Shown here: in pieces, positions 26,009-35,391 of the stretch
Layout of the letters: the number at the start of each line of letters is the position of its first letter
Numbering within the stretch: the stretch's first letter is position 1
Origin: Chloroflexota bacterium
GTDB lineage: Bacteria; Chloroflexota; Anaerolineae; Promineifilales; Promineifilaceae
Length of the DNA stretch: 64,000 nt
Assembly (NCBI GenBank): GCA_014584575.1
Contig: JACTMP010000028.1
Coordinates: 1-64,000 of the forward strand
Direction of reading: 5' to 3'
The notes under the pieces: generated by a model
Seen by the model: only the letters and a program-made list of their open reading frames with translations
Databases searched by the model: none
Told to the model about the DNA's origin: nothing
Position numbers and translations under genes: made by a program

Positions 26009-26081
26009 GCCCCGTTCGTCTAGCGGCCCAGGACGTAGCCCTCTCAAGGCTAAAACAGGGGTTCGATTCCCCTACGGGGCA
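26009..26081 (+). tRNA. tRNA-Glu (anticodon CTC)
   Basis: Cloverleaf folds by eye: acceptor GCCCCGT pairs with ACGGGGC, anticodon stem TAGCC/GGCTA encloses the loop CTCTCAA (anticodon CTC, reads GAG), and the T-arm is AGGGG-TTCGATT-CCCCT. The D-arm GTCTAGCGGCCCAGGAC is typical of tRNA-Glu. The discriminator is A and CCA is not encoded. A terminator follows directly. Confidence 0.92.
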
Positions 26082-26086
26082 CACAA

Positions 26087-26117
26087 AGCTCCACCCTAAA
26101 CCCGGTGGGGCTTTTTT
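26087..26117 (+). terminator. Rho-independent terminator after tRNA-Glu
   Basis: Stem AGCTCCACC / GGTGGGGCT with a short loop, followed by a run of six T. Confidence 0.85.
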
Positions 26118-26181
26118 GTTGTGTCTGGAAATTGAACACATACAAACCATTATCAGTTACAATACACTGAGGAGATAGGCT

Positions 26182-26418
26182 ATGACTGTTCAATTACCGG
26201 TTCGTGAAAAAGATGAATACTTGCGGAAACTCCTGAACCTAATTTCCAACGGCGAGGAAGTTATTATCACCGAAAACGATAAGCCCATAGCGCGTGTTGT
26301 GCCTATTAAAAACAAGCCAGCGAGGCGCATTCCTGGCAGCGCCAAAGGAAAGATTATTATCCATCCTGACTTTAACGCTCCTTTGCCTGATGAGATTCTG
26401 GATGATTTTGAATCATGA
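26182..26418 (+). CDS. VapB/Phd-like antitoxin
   Basis: A 78-residue protein with the Phd/VapB-type pattern LLNLISNGEEVIITENDKPIARVVPI at the N-terminus and an acidic tail (PDEILDDFES). The ribosome site is GAGGAGATAGGC. It overlaps the PIN toxin start by four bases. A TTACAAT box at about 26157 may be the -10 element. No ACGGCCGT octamer is present in this gene or its partner. Confidence 0.85.
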   Translation: MTVQLPVREKDEYLRKLLNLISNGEEVIITENDKPIARVVPIKNKPARRIPGSAKGKIIIHPDFNAPLPDEILDDFES

Positions 26419-26801
26419 AAGCTCTGTTGGATACACATACGTTCCTCTGGTGGATTACAGACCAAGAGCAATTGTCACAATCTGTCAGGGAAATAATCGG
26501 TGATGGTAGTAATGAGCTATGGGTAAGCGCCGTTTGTGGTTGGGAAATTGCCATCAAAGCAAAGTTGGGCAAACTTACACTGCCACATGACCCGGTCAAA
26601 TATGTCACCGAACAACTTGATATAAACAACTTCATTGAGCTGCAAGTTCGTATGAGCCACGCACTGCACACCTATACATTACCTCCTTTACATCGTGATC
26701 CTTTTGACCGTTTATTAGTTGCCCAAAGCCAGATAGAACAACTCCCAATTATTACTGTAGATCCGGAAATCTCCAGGTATGCAGTTTCCATTATTTGGTG
26801 A
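26415..26801 (+). CDS. VapC-type PIN-domain toxin
   Basis: A 128-residue PIN-domain RNase. Catalytic acidic residues are in MKALLDTHTFLWW, in the WEIAIKAKLGKL segment and in RDPFDRLLVAQS, with the terminal TVDPEISRY. The HTFLWW form marks the PIN subgroup usually paired with small Phd-like antitoxins. It is translationally coupled to the antitoxin, and its TGA overlaps the ATG of the following helicase gene (TGATG), so the toxin-antitoxin pair and helicase may share a transcript. The octamer ACGGCCGT is absent here but appears about 17 bp into the helicase. Confidence 0.87.
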   Translation: MKALLDTHTFLWWITDQEQLSQSVREIIGDGSNELWVSAVCGWEIAIKAKLGKLTLPHDPVKYVTEQLDINNFIELQVRMSHALHTYTLPPLHRDPFDRLLVAQSQIEQLPIITVDPEISRYAVSIIW

Positions 26802-29116
26802 TGAGTGAATTAAAGCTACGGCCGTCCCAGGCCCGCATCCTTGAATACCAAAACGGCCGTATGGCCATCAGCGCCGTCCCTGGCAGTGGCAAGACGTTTA
26901 CGTTGTCGTTACTGGCAGCGCAGATTATTGCCGACGGCCGTGTCAACCCCAACACCGGGCAGCAAGTCCTCATCGTCACCTACCTCAATTCCAGCGTAGA
27001 CACCTTCCGCGCCCGTATCCGGCAGCGATTGGACGAAATGGGCCGCCCGGCCGTCGGTTTTGACGTGCGCACCTTGCACAGTCTGGCTAACGAGATCGTC
27101 AAAATTGCCAACAGTGACTTTGGCAGCGACGCTTCGCTGACGGTGGCGGGCGATTCGCAAGCCCGCCACTTTCTCAACCAGGCCATTGACCAGTGGGTCG
27201 AGCAATACCCCGACCTCTGGCGCGCCTTCCTGCCTGATGACAGTCCGCAAACCCGCGCCCGCTGGCGCGACGAAACCAGCAAAATGGCCCAAAGTTTCAT
27301 CAGCGCCGCGAAGAATGAACGCTACCGGCCAGAGGCAATTTTGGAACGCCTGCAAAGTAACGGTGATGACAAGGTGACAGGGTGGCAAGGTGAAGGGGTG
27401 ACAGGAGCGGGCAACGTCACCTTGTCACCCCCTCACCCTGTCACCCAATCACCCCTTCTCTGGATGCTCGCCGGCATCTACGGCCGTTACCAGACCATCC
27501 TCTCCCGCCAGGGTGCGTTGGACTTTGACGACCTGATCTGGCAAGCGGCCGATCTGCTGCATCATCGCCCCGGATTGGTAGAAACATTGCGCGCCCGCTG
27601 GCCCTACGTGCTGGAAGACGAAGCCCAGGACAGCATCCCGCTGCAAGAAATTTTGCTCGAATCCCTCACCGGGCCAGACGGCAACTGGGTGCGCGTGGGC
27701 GACCCCAACCAGGCGATCACCAGCACCTTTACGGCCGCCCATCCCCGCTTTTTCAACGCCTTTATAGACCGGGACGATGTGTTGGCGCTGCCCCTGCCCA
27801 ACAGCGGCCGCAGCGCCCCTTTCATCATCGGCGCGGCCAACACCATGCTCGATTGGGTCATAGACAAACATCCCGTGCCCGAAGTGCGCGCCCACACCTT
27901 CCGCCGCCAGCACATCGAACCCACACCGCCCGGCGACGCCCAACCCAATCCGCCAGATAGCCAGGCGGACATCCGCATTACCGTCTACCGCCACCGCGAA
28001 GACGAAGAATTGCCCGGTGTGGCCCAAAAAGCACTGGCCCATACCCGGCAATACCCGGACCACACCGTCGCCATCCTGGTTCCTACCAACAATCTGGGCT
28101 ACCTGATGGCCGAACATTTGGATGAACTGGATGCGAACTATGACAATCTGCTGCGCGGCGGCACCCGCGAACGGGAAATTGCCGCCGCCATGCACGCCAT
28201 CCTGGCCATCCTGGCCGATCCGCTGGATATGCGAGCCATGGTCAGCGCCCACGCCAGCCTGTTCAAATTGGGCCACCCGGCGGCGCTGCTGCCGGAGGAA
28301 AATCTGGCGCAGTTCCATACCCTGCTCAAGAGCGTGCATCAGCCGGAGCGGCTGCTATTTCCCTGGGAGCCGGGCGACGTGGCCGCGGCGCTGCCAGCCG
28401 GCGTGGCGACGCCGGAAGAGGTGGCGGCGATGGAGCGATTTGCGGAATTTGTGGGGCGGTTGTTTGATTTACGGCCGTTGCCCATTGACGACCTCACCTT
28501 AGCCCTGGGCGACGAACTGTTTGCCTGGGGCGAGATTCACGAAGGCGACCTCTCCATCGCTTATCAGATTGCCACCTTCTTGCGCAACCGGCGGGACGCG
28601 CAGCCGGAACTGCGCCTGCCGGAACTGGCCGCCGAATTGGGCGAAGTGGCCGCCGGGCGGCGCAGTTTTCCCATCGCCTCGCAAGCCGACATGGGGTACG
28701 AACCGCAGCCAGGGCGCATTGCCCTGAGTACGCAGCACAGCGCGAAGGGGCTGGAATGGGATGTGGTTTTTATGGTGGGAGTGGATGGCAACTGGGTTCC
28801 GGGCAGTCTGGACACTTATTTTATGGGCGTCAGCGACTTGCTCGGCGGCGACCCGACGGCGGAAGCGGTGGCTCAACTGCGTTATTTGATGGCGGGGGAT
28901 GCGGGGATTTATGACGGCCGTAGCGCCACCGAATCCGCCCACATTGACATCATCAGCGAACGGCTGCGCCTGCTCTACGTGGGCATCACCCGCGCCCGGC
29001 GCATTTTGCACATCAGCCGCAGCCGGGCCACCCGCAGCTACAACAAAGAACGCGACGCCGAACCGGCTACGGTCACGGCCGTGCTCTACCACTACCTCAA
29101 AGCGGCTCGCGGTTAA
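26801..29116 (+). CDS. UvrD/Rep-like superfamily 1 helicase
   Basis: A 771-residue SF1A helicase, likely a 3'-5' DNA translocase in repair or recombination. Motif Q/I: SQARILEYQ and SAVPGSGKTFTL (Walker A near residue 28); motif II EDEAQDS near residue 272; motif III region VGDPNQAI; motif V LSTQHSAKGLEWDVVF; motif VI LYVGITRARRIL. There is no C-terminal nuclease domain. Between motifs Ib and II (about residues 189-220) the sequence contains an insert (KVTGWQGEGVTG, then LSPPHPVTQSP) encoded by a genome repeat array, so the helicase tolerates repeat-derived residues. It ends overlapping the convergent histidine kinase gene. Confidence 0.9.
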   Translation: MSELKLRPSQARILEYQNGRMAISAVPGSGKTFTLSLLAAQIIADGRVNPNTGQQVLIVTYLNSSVDTFRARIRQRLDEMGRPAVGFDVRTLHSLANEIVKIANSDFGSDASLTVAGDSQARHFLNQAIDQWVEQYPDLWRAFLPDDSPQTRARWRDETSKMAQSFISAAKNERYRPEAILERLQSNGDDKVTGWQGEGVTGAGNVTLSPPHPVTQSPLLWMLAGIYGRYQTILSRQGALDFDDLIWQAADLLHHRPGLVETLRARWPYVLEDEAQDSIPLQEILLESLTGPDGNWVRVGDPNQAITSTFTAAHPRFFNAFIDRDDVLALPLPNSGRSAPFIIGAANTMLDWVIDKHPVPEVRAHTFRRQHIEPTPPGDAQPNPPDSQADIRITVYRHREDEELPGVAQKALAHTRQYPDHTVAILVPTNNLGYLMAEHLDELDANYDNLLRGGTREREIAAAMHAILAILADPLDMRAMVSAHASLFKLGHPAALLPEENLAQFHTLLKSVHQPERLLFPWEPGDVAAALPAGVATPEEVAAMERFAEFVGRLFDLRPLPIDDLTLALGDELFAWGEIHEGDLSIAYQIATFLRNRRDAQPELRLPELAAELGEVAAGRRSFPIASQADMGYEPQPGRIALSTQHSAKGLEWDVVFMVGVDGNWVPGSLDTYFMGVSDLLGGDPTAEAVAQLRYLMAGDAGIYDGRSATESAHIDIISERLRLLYVGITRARRILHISRSRATRSYNKERDAEPATVTAVLYHYLKAARG
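27366..27455. repeat. In-frame repeat array inside the helicase gene (GGTGACA type)
   Basis: Degenerate GGTGACA/GGTGAAG units on the left and GTCACCT/CTCACCC units on the right form a fold-back array inside the reading frame. An array of the same type, in the same frame, lies in the megasynthase linker at 53596-53674. Confidence 0.75.
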
Positions 29117-30795
29117 CCGGCATAAGGCAAAACAATCTCAAAACGGCTGCCTTTTCCGGGCACACTTTCCACCTTAATTTCGCCTTGATGCGCTTCAATG
29201 ATCAATTTGGTAATTGCCAGACCCAGCCCGGTGTTGCGGATGGTGCGTGCTTTATCCACCCGGTAGAAACGATCAAATACCTTTTCGATTTCGTCGGCGG
29301 GAATGCCAATACCTGTATCTTGCACTATTATGTTCACCTGCGGCCCATTTCTGTGTGTGCTGATCTGGACCACTCCTCGTGTTGGCGTAAATTGGATGGC
29401 GTTTTCTATAATCTCATTGAGGGCACGCGCCAACCGTTTGCTGTCTGCTTGAATCACCGCGTTTGATTCCAATTGCACCTGCCACTCCAACTGTGTTTCA
29501 GGCATAGCGGCCTTGAAACTGTCCACGATGCTCTGCACCAAATCATCCAGTGCAATTGGCGTAACCCGTAGCGTGGGTGTACTCGTTAACTCGACAATCT
29601 CCAGGATTTCTTCCAGCATCCGATCCAGAGTTTTCACCTGGGCGGTGATGATGTTTGTGTGTTGTTGCCTTTTGTTTTCATCTTGCGTTTTGCTCACGAT
29701 GTAGTTGCTGGTATTGATGACGGCTAATGGCGTTTTAAATTCATGCCCGATGTCAGCCACAAATGTTTCTAACATTTGGGTGTGTTCCTGTTCAAGCCGA
29801 AGCGTCAGTTCTTTTTGTCGAGCCTGGTTTAGTATGGTGAGATGACCAAGTGTTGCCCCGTAAAGACGTAACAATTCGGGCTGGAAGCTCTTGAGGGTTT
29901 GTTTGTGAATAAGATTATCGGCGCTGATAAAGCCCATAAATTGGTTGCCGTCCAGGATGGGCGCGGAAAGATGCCACCCATACCCCATAATTTCCGAGGC
30001 GTCATTGTAAAGGGGGGCGCTGTCGTGGGTGATGATTATCTCTTGTTTGCCGCGGATAAAATCCTCGATGAATGTTTTTTCAAAAATCCAGCTTTGCTGA
30101 CGTTCGTCCCGGATACGGCCGTGTTCGTCAACCCCAAACGTGCCGGTCATCCGGGTTTTGGATGCGTCCAAAAACCATAGACTGAGCCGGTCAAACCCCA
30201 ATTTTTGAGTGCCTAGCTCTACGCCACGCAAACAGATGCTTTCAAAAGAGTCCAGTTGGCCTAATTCCAGAGTGATTTCGTTGAGCGTTTTGAGTTTTTC
30301 GCGGAATTGGTGGTCGGCATCCTCGCGTCGGCGAAGTTCATGCCATAACTGTGTGTACAGTGATTTCTCTTCGAGGATGTAACAAATGTGGGTCTGGTTA
30401 TGGCGGGTAACGGGCCAACGGCGAACCTGTACGCTCAATTCATGCCCATCGCGGTGCCGGTAACGGCCGTTATAAAGCTGAATCTCGATGCCGCTTTCCA
30501 CATACGTGGTGAGAGCCTGCTGGCTTTCTGGCATTTCCAGTTGGTTTATGGTCATAACCAACAGTTCCGCAGGGGTATAACCTAGAAATCCTGAACCGGC
30601 TGCATTGGTCTCCAGAATGTGCCCGTTGTCTGGCTGGGTGTAAAGGATGATGGCGTTTGCCTGATTGTTCAGGTGTTCGCTGCGAGCGGCATAGTTGAGT
30701 AGCTCCTGGCATTGACGGTAATCTCGTTCAATCTCTTCCAATTGTTGCATTCGCTGGTGCATTTGCGCCAAATCTATCTCTTTCATATAGGCCAT
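29113..30795 (-). CDS. PAS-GAF sensor histidine kinase (orphan)
   Basis: A cytosolic sensor kinase of about 560 residues. It has an N-terminal coiled coil, a PAS domain (ILETNAAGSGFLGYTPAELL), a GAF domain (SFESICLRGVELGTQKLGFDRLSLWFLD) and a kinase core. The phospho-accepting His is in IGHEFKTPLAVI, the N-box in NEIIENAIQFTP, G1 in DTGIGIP and G2 in NTGLGLAI. No transmembrane helix is seen, so it senses internal signals. No response regulator is adjacent. The start is uncertain: ATG codons at 30795 and 30786 are plausible, and a TTG at 30822 is also possible. The gene is convergent with the helicase and overlaps it by four bases. Confidence 0.87.
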   Translation of the reverse strand: MAYMKEIDLAQMHQRMQQLEEIERDYRQCQELLNYAARSEHLNNQANAIILYTQPDNGHILETNAAGSGFLGYTPAELLVMTINQLEMPESQQALTTYVESGIEIQLYNGRYRHRDGHELSVQVRRWPVTRHNQTHICYILEEKSLYTQLWHELRRREDADHQFREKLKTLNEITLELGQLDSFESICLRGVELGTQKLGFDRLSLWFLDASKTRMTGTFGVDEHGRIRDERQQSWIFEKTFIEDFIRGKQEIIITHDSAPLYNDASEIMGYGWHLSAPILDGNQFMGFISADNLIHKQTLKSFQPELLRLYGATLGHLTILNQARQKELTLRLEQEHTQMLETFVADIGHEFKTPLAVINTSNYIVSKTQDENKRQQHTNIITAQVKTLDRMLEEILEIVELTSTPTLRVTPIALDDLVQSIVDSFKAAMPETQLEWQVQLESNAVIQADSKRLARALNEIIENAIQFTPTRGVVQISTHRNGPQVNIIVQDTGIGIPADEIEKVFDRFYRVDKARTIRNTGLGLAITKLIIEAHQGEIKVESVPGKGSRFEIVLPYAG

Positions 30796-30930
30796 TGTAT
30801 AGTGGCGATAGTTGATTTCCAACCAGATATTTCCGGCAATCGTTTACCCATAGGCACTATGCTGGCGTGGGTCTAAGCACTGGTTGTTTTCGTATGTTAC
30901 AATTCGCCACCTTGATTATGCGGAGGATTC

Positions 30931-31767
30931 ATGGAACCTTTTGTATCGCTTGTCAGCCCGCCGGCGGAACCGCCAGCGACGGCCTGTTGGTTTATCTTGT
31001 CCGGTTTTCAACTGTTGGCTGTGGTCAACGGCCGTGAGGCCACCTGGCCTCAATTGCCTACCCTGGCAGACCTGGGTCTGGCGCCGCTGCGCCAACATTA
31101 TTTAGGGTATCTGGCAGGGCAAACACCACAGCATTGTTATGCGGCGGAGGTAGCGGCGGAAACGCCGCCGCCGCCGGGCATGGCTTTTGAAGGGTTAAGG
31201 GCTTTGTACGGCCGTATGCCCGACGAACAGCTCTGGCTGGGTGGGCGGGCGCTGCAAATTCTGGATTGGGACCGCACCAGTCTTTATTGTGGTCGCTGTG
31301 GTGTGTTTAATGAGGTGCAGCCGCACGAACGGGCCAAAAAATGCCCGGCTTGCGGTCTGGTCACGTACCCGCGTATCTCCCCGGCGGTGATTATGCGCGT
31401 TACCCGCCAGGGGGCAAACGGCCGCGAAATTTTGCTGGCGCGGGGGGCGCGCCATCCCGCCGGTTTTTATAGTGTGTTGGCCGGGTTTGTGGAGCCAGGA
31501 GAGACGTTGGAAACGGCCGTACACCGCGAAATCCGCGAGGAAGTGGGGCTGGAAGTGCAAAACGTCACCTACTTCGGCAGCCAGCCCTGGCCCTTCCCCA
31601 ATTCGTTGATGATCGCTTACACCGCCGAGTATGCCAGCGGCGAGATTACGCCGGAAGCGGGCGAAATTGAAGACGCCCGCTGGTTTACGGCCGATAACCT
31701 GCCCGGTATACCCCCATCCATGAGCATCTCGCGGCGGTTGATTGATGATTTTGTGAATGGAGATTAG
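30931..31767 (+). CDS. nudC: NADH pyrophosphatase (NudC type)
   Basis: A 278-residue Nudix hydrolase that splits NAD(H), and possibly NAD caps on RNA, into NMN(H) and AMP. The zinc ribbon is CGRC...CPAC near residues 119-140, the Nudix box is GFVEPGETLETAV then HREIREEVGLE near 190-212, and the NudC signature is SQPWPFPNSLM. GCGGAGGATTC upstream of ATG supports the start. The last codon (GGAGAT = GD) and stop TAG come from the adjoining heptamer array. It is monocistronic, divergent from the histidine kinase. Confidence 0.93.
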   Translation: MEPFVSLVSPPAEPPATACWFILSGFQLLAVVNGREATWPQLPTLADLGLAPLRQHYLGYLAGQTPQHCYAAEVAAETPPPPGMAFEGLRALYGRMPDEQLWLGGRALQILDWDRTSLYCGRCGVFNEVQPHERAKKCPACGLVTYPRISPAVIMRVTRQGANGREILLARGARHPAGFYSVLAGFVEPGETLETAVHREIREEVGLEVQNVTYFGSQPWPFPNSLMIAYTAEYASGEITPEAGEIEDARWFTADNLPGIPPSMSISRRLIDDFVNGD

Positions 31768-31810
31768 AGATTGGAGATTAAGCAATCTCTAATCTCCAAT
31801 CTCTAATCTC
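31759..31810. repeat. Fold-back heptamer array (GAGATTA / CTCCAAT)
   Basis: GGAGATTAGAGATTGGAGAT on the left and ATCTCTAATCTCCAATCTCT on the right, between the convergent nudC and metzincin genes. It supplies the nudC stop codon. Confidence 0.8.
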
Positions 31811-33568
31811 CTATGGCATCACGGCCGTGAGCACCACCTTGCTCCCCGTATTGCCCAGGATAATCTCAAACAGGCCGTCTTCACCGGCGGGCAGGGCGGA
31901 GGCGTCTACCAGGAATGTGCCGTCGGTGGCGCCAATGCCCAGGGTCAGCCAGCTTTGGCCGCCGTCCGGCGAGTAACGGACAATGGCGGGGGTGTTTACC
32001 AGCCCCCAGGTGAGGGTGATACTGTTGCCTTCGCGCACGGCCGTAGCCGTTTGTGGCCCAAAGGCGGCGGCGTTGTTCAGGCTGCGGCTGGCGACGATTT
32101 CATCGCCGTACACGATGCGCAGGGTGGCGGCGGCTGTGGTGGGCAGGGGTAACACGGCCGTCAGCGCCCGCGCCGATATTTCTTCTTCCTCTGCTTCTCG
32201 TAGCTGCATGGGGTGGCTGGCCAGCACCTCATCGTTTTCGTCCAGCAGTTCTACCCGGTAATCGCTGGCGTCGCCCGCCGAGGGGTAGCTGGCGAAGGCG
32301 TAACTGGGGGCCAGTATCACCATGCCGTCATCGCTGAGACCGGCAGAAACGACCAGGCTGTCTACGGCCGTGTCGTTCATCGCCGCAAAACCATTAGCCC
32401 GTTGATCGTTGTAAATGCCGATGTAGGTATAGTCAGAAATCCAGGCGGGATTGCAGTAGCTCATAAAGTCTACGGCCGTAGCCGGCGACCAGAACACCCC
32501 TTCAGAAATATCCAGCCCATATTCGCCAATGGAAGCGCCGGCATAGGGATAGTCGGGATCGGTCGGCCCCGAAACGCCGCAGGGGGCGTGGCGGCGGCCC
32601 ATATTATGCCCGATCTCATGCGCCGCCAGCTTGCCTGTTTCATCCGCCGGCCAAAACCCCATCAAATTTAGCCCTACCGATTCCCGTCCGCCAATCCAAC
32701 CAATCCCGGCAATGCCCGAAAAGAACCACCGGGTTGACCCGTTACTGATGGGCACAAAGGCATAATAGACGACCGGTGTATCCAGGGAATAGCCATCAAA
32801 CACCTTCAGTTCACGCATTTTATTCAACAAGCCGGTTTGGGAATTATTAGCCCAGGAATTGATGTCTTGCAGATTGCCGGTGAAATTGTAGGGGCTGCGC
32901 ATGGTGATCTGGACGTTGCCTATAGGGTAGGCGCGCATAAGCCAATCGCTGATGTAATCCACGCTTTGCGCCGGATAAAAACCGGGGGCGGTGGGGCCGG
33001 TGTGGGTATAGTTGATGGGCACAATGCGTACTTGCAGGTCAGGTACCGTGTTGAAGTTCATGGTCCGGTTGATGGTGTTATTGTTTTCATCGGCTTCGGG
33101 AATGGTATTATCCGGGTCTATGGTGGCCGTCAGATTGACGTTGCCGGAGAGCCAGCCGGCGGGCAGTTGAAAATTGACGGTGCTGTTGAAACTATCACGG
33201 GTGGCGTCTACGGGGATGGTGGTCGGCGCGGAGTTCATCTGGCCGATGGTGCTGCCATTGCGCACGGCCGTGAGCCGCACCACCACGTTATTGATTGGCC
33301 CGCCCACGGGCGCTTCGGCAAAAACGCGCACAACGGTATTACGATTGGCTACCAGGGGCACACTGTTATCTGCCCGCTGGATGGCCTGGGTGATTTCCAG
33401 GCCGGTAATGGTCAGGTCTTTGCTTTCCGGTTTGGTAACAAGGGGCAAATAAATAAGGTGATCACTGCCGGCAAACAGCCGGTGGTTGCGCCCCATCTGG
33501 CTGATAAACAGTGAGACCATCAGAAGTACGGCCGTTAAACCCACAAAAATTCTCATTCGGACATTCAT
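31811..33568 (-). CDS. Secreted metzincin-like metalloprotease with CARDB domain
   Basis: A 585-residue exported protein. The signal/anchor is FVGLTAVLLMVSLFISQM, followed by HLIYLPLVTKPE, the YLPLV motif shared with other secreted proteins here. A CARDB adhesion domain spans about residues 70-175 (TIDPDNTIPEADENNNT). The zinc site is AAHEIGHNMGRRHAPCG (HExxHxxxxxH, near residue 320) and the Met-turn is AVDFMSYCNP near 375, both intact as in metzincins. The C-terminal 150 residues are beta-sandwich-like. The start at 33568 follows GAGGGAAAATGAC. It is likely an extracellular protein-degrading or surface-processing enzyme. Confidence 0.85.
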   Translation of the reverse strand: MNVRMRIFVGLTAVLLMVSLFISQMGRNHRLFAGSDHLIYLPLVTKPESKDLTITGLEITQAIQRADNSVPLVANRNTVVRVFAEAPVGGPINNVVVRLTAVRNGSTIGQMNSAPTTIPVDATRDSFNSTVNFQLPAGWLSGNVNLTATIDPDNTIPEADENNNTINRTMNFNTVPDLQVRIVPINYTHTGPTAPGFYPAQSVDYISDWLMRAYPIGNVQITMRSPYNFTGNLQDINSWANNSQTGLLNKMRELKVFDGYSLDTPVVYYAFVPISNGSTRWFFSGIAGIGWIGGRESVGLNLMGFWPADETGKLAAHEIGHNMGRRHAPCGVSGPTDPDYPYAGASIGEYGLDISEGVFWSPATAVDFMSYCNPAWISDYTYIGIYNDQRANGFAAMNDTAVDSLVVSAGLSDDGMVILAPSYAFASYPSAGDASDYRVELLDENDEVLASHPMQLREAEEEEISARALTAVLPLPTTAAATLRIVYGDEIVASRSLNNAAAFGPQTATAVREGNSITLTWGLVNTPAIVRYSPDGGQSWLTLGIGATDGTFLVDASALPAGEDGLFEIILGNTGSKVVLTAVMP

Positions 33569-33581
33569 GTCATTTTCCCTC

Positions 33582-33619
33582 ATCGGTGAACGGTAATCGG
33601 TAATCGGTGAATGGTAAGC
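33582..33619. repeat. Heptamer array (GGTAATC / GGTGAAT)
   Basis: Tandem CGGTGAA CGGTAAT CGGTAAT CGGTGAA units between the DUF58 gene and the metzincin gene. No facing complementary arm is clear. Confidence 0.6.
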
Positions 33620-33666
33620 AGATTGGTTTACAGGCGAAGGTAACTACCGGCCGCCAGCCACCAGCA

Positions 33667-34554
33667 TTACTTCACAACCCCTTTCTCTCGCAATGTCTGC
33701 GCCACCAGTTTCTCCCAGGGCAGGCTGGTGATGACAGGGATGTAGTGCAGGTGACGATGGGCGCAGTGGGCGGCAATTTCCGTTTGCCAGGCGTGCAGCC
33801 GCTCCTGATACAGCGCCAGGGTGGGGGCATCCAGCGTAATTTCGGCGTCTTGTCCGGTTTCCACGTCTACCAGCTTCAGGTCACCGCTGATTGGTGGCTC
33901 TATTTCGTCCGGGCTGAGCAGGTGAATGAGGCCAATTTCGTAGCCGCGTGATTGAATGGCGTTTAGCCCCTCTTTGTAGCCGTTGGGGGAGAGCAGGTCG
34001 CTAAGCAGAAAGAGCAGGCCGGGCCGACGGCCGTACAACGCATAATTCCGCAATGACAAATTAACATCGGTGACGCCGCCAGCCGAACAACTCTCTAAAA
34101 ATTGAAACAAGCGCAGCGAATTACCCTGCCCCCGAAACGGCCCCCAGGCGCGGTCGCCCTGGCTGCTCAACAGCGTCACGGTCAGCAAATCGCCGGTTGC
34201 CAGGGCGATGTGTCCCAACGCCCCCGCCAGTTTCAAGGCGTAACGCAGTTTATTTTCATCATCGTCCGTATCCGGCCAATTCATGCTGGCGCTGGTATCC
34301 ACCAGCAGGTGGACGGCCAGGTCTTCTTCTTCTTCGAGTAGTTTGATAAACGGCCGTTCCAGCCGCGCATACACATTCCAATCCAGCCGCCGCAGGTCGT
34401 CCCCCTTGGTATAGTTGCGATAATCGGCAAACTCTATGGACGTGCCCCGCTTTTTGCTGCGCCGGTCGCCCTTCATCACCCCCACACGCACATGGTCGGC
34501 GATGAGGGTTAGCTGTTCCAGTTTGCGCAGGGTGGTTTCGTCAAAGAGGGGCAT
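33667..34554 (-). CDS. DUF58 domain protein (MoxR partner)
   Basis: A 295-residue protein with the DUF58 signature GTSIEFADYRNYTKGDDLRRLDW near residues 40-62 and a vWA-like fold: VHLLVDTSASMNWP is a MIDAS-type DxSxS motif near residue 90. It has no membrane helix. DUF58 proteins act with MoxR AAA+ ATPases to mature or activate partners in the envelope. Here the MoxR gene is 1.5 kb upstream on the same strand, separated by Uma2 and DUF4058 genes. Confidence 0.88.
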   Translation of the reverse strand: MPLFDETTLRKLEQLTLIADHVRVGVMKGDRRSKKRGTSIEFADYRNYTKGDDLRRLDWNVYARLERPFIKLLEEEEDLAVHLLVDTSASMNWPDTDDDENKLRYALKLAGALGHIALATGDLLTVTLLSSQGDRAWGPFRGQGNSLRLFQFLESCSAGGVTDVNLSLRNYALYGRRPGLLFLLSDLLSPNGYKEGLNAIQSRGYEIGLIHLLSPDEIEPPISGDLKLVDVETGQDAEITLDAPTLALYQERLHAWQTEIAAHCAHRHLHYIPVITSLPWEKLVAQTLREKGVVK

Positions 34555-34557
34555 GGG

Positions 34558-34622
34558 GGAGATTGGAGATTGGAGATTAGGAGATTGGTCAATTTCTCAA
34601 TCTCTTAGTCTCTCAATCTCCT
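34558..34622. repeat. Fold-back heptamer array (GAGATTG / CTCAATCT)
   Basis: GGAGATTGGAGATTAGGAGA on the left and TTCTCAATCTCTTAGTCTCT on the right. On the minus strand the right arm encodes the C-terminal EIERLRD and TGA stop of the DUF4058 gene. Confidence 0.8.
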
Positions 34623-35373
34623 TCTTCAACAATTCGGCGGCCCACACGGCCGTTTCGCCTTCCAACGGAATCTCCGGCGGCTGGCGGTAATCTACCGACA
34701 GGTCAAAGCCTAACTCATCGTACATCGTGGTCAACGCCAGTTGGAGATCAAGTGATACGTCCGGATCGTCAGACAGTAAGGGGACGGGCACAGTGGGCAG
34801 CGGTTCGTTCAGTTGCACAGGCCAGACGTCGAGATACGGCCGTTTCTCCGCCCGGCTCAGAAAGATAAAATAAGGTGCGTCTGGCAGTGGGTCACGCATG
34901 GGCACACGCCGCCCCATACGCAGCAAATCTATCTCCAACAAATGGGTTTCACTGGCTAATATCAGCTCTCTTTTTGCCAGATATTGCCGGTAGCCCTCGC
35001 CACGTTTATTTGTATGTGAGATGACTTCAACGGCCGTCACCAATGCGCCATCCACCACGTGTTTAATTTCAATGGTGACGTGCGGTACTTTGGTGGGCAT
35101 GAAGGTAGCCAGATGTAACGGCCGTTGCTTTTCACCCCCTGCACGATACGCCGTTTTTGTCTCCGCAATGCCCACATCCGGGTAAATGTTGCCGCGTGAA
35201 GGCGCCAAATCGTCAAACACCTCCACCACAAAACGTTCCACCGGGCGCACAATGTATTTAGGACGCACTTTGGGGGCCAGTTGCCGGGCAATTTGCGCAC
35301 TCAGACTATGATGAACACTTGTCCACTCATAACTTTCCAAATAGGGGTCCATTCCCAGAAATGGTGATGGCAT
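34597..35373 (-). CDS. DUF4058 family protein
   Basis: A 258-residue protein of DUF4058, a family common in cyanobacteria and Chloroflexota and distantly related to PD-(D/E)XK/Uma2-like folds. Signatures: MPSPFLGMDPYLE at the start, LAPKVRPKYIVRPVERFVV, YPDVGIAE and HVTIEIKHVVDG, TAVEVISHTNKRGEG. Its function is unknown. It directly follows a Uma2 gene, 18 bp apart. The C-terminal tail and stop are contributed by a repeat array. Unlike the Uma2 gene it contains several ACGGCCGT octamers. Confidence 0.85.
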   Translation of the reverse strand: MPSPFLGMDPYLESYEWTSVHHSLSAQIARQLAPKVRPKYIVRPVERFVVEVFDDLAPSRGNIYPDVGIAETKTAYRAGGEKQRPLHLATFMPTKVPHVTIEIKHVVDGALVTAVEVISHTNKRGEGYRQYLAKRELILASETHLLEIDLLRMGRRVPMRDPLPDAPYFIFLSRAEKRPYLDVWPVQLNEPLPTVPVPLLSDDPDVSLDLQLALTTMYDELGFDLSVDYRQPPEIPLEGETAVWAAELLKKEIERLRD

Positions 35374-35391
35374 CTTCTTCAATCTCCCCGG

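Noticed and set aside
27449..28339. 296-residue minus-strand open frame inside the helicase
   Set aside because: Shadow of the UvrD-like helicase, whose motifs II and III lie on the plus strand.
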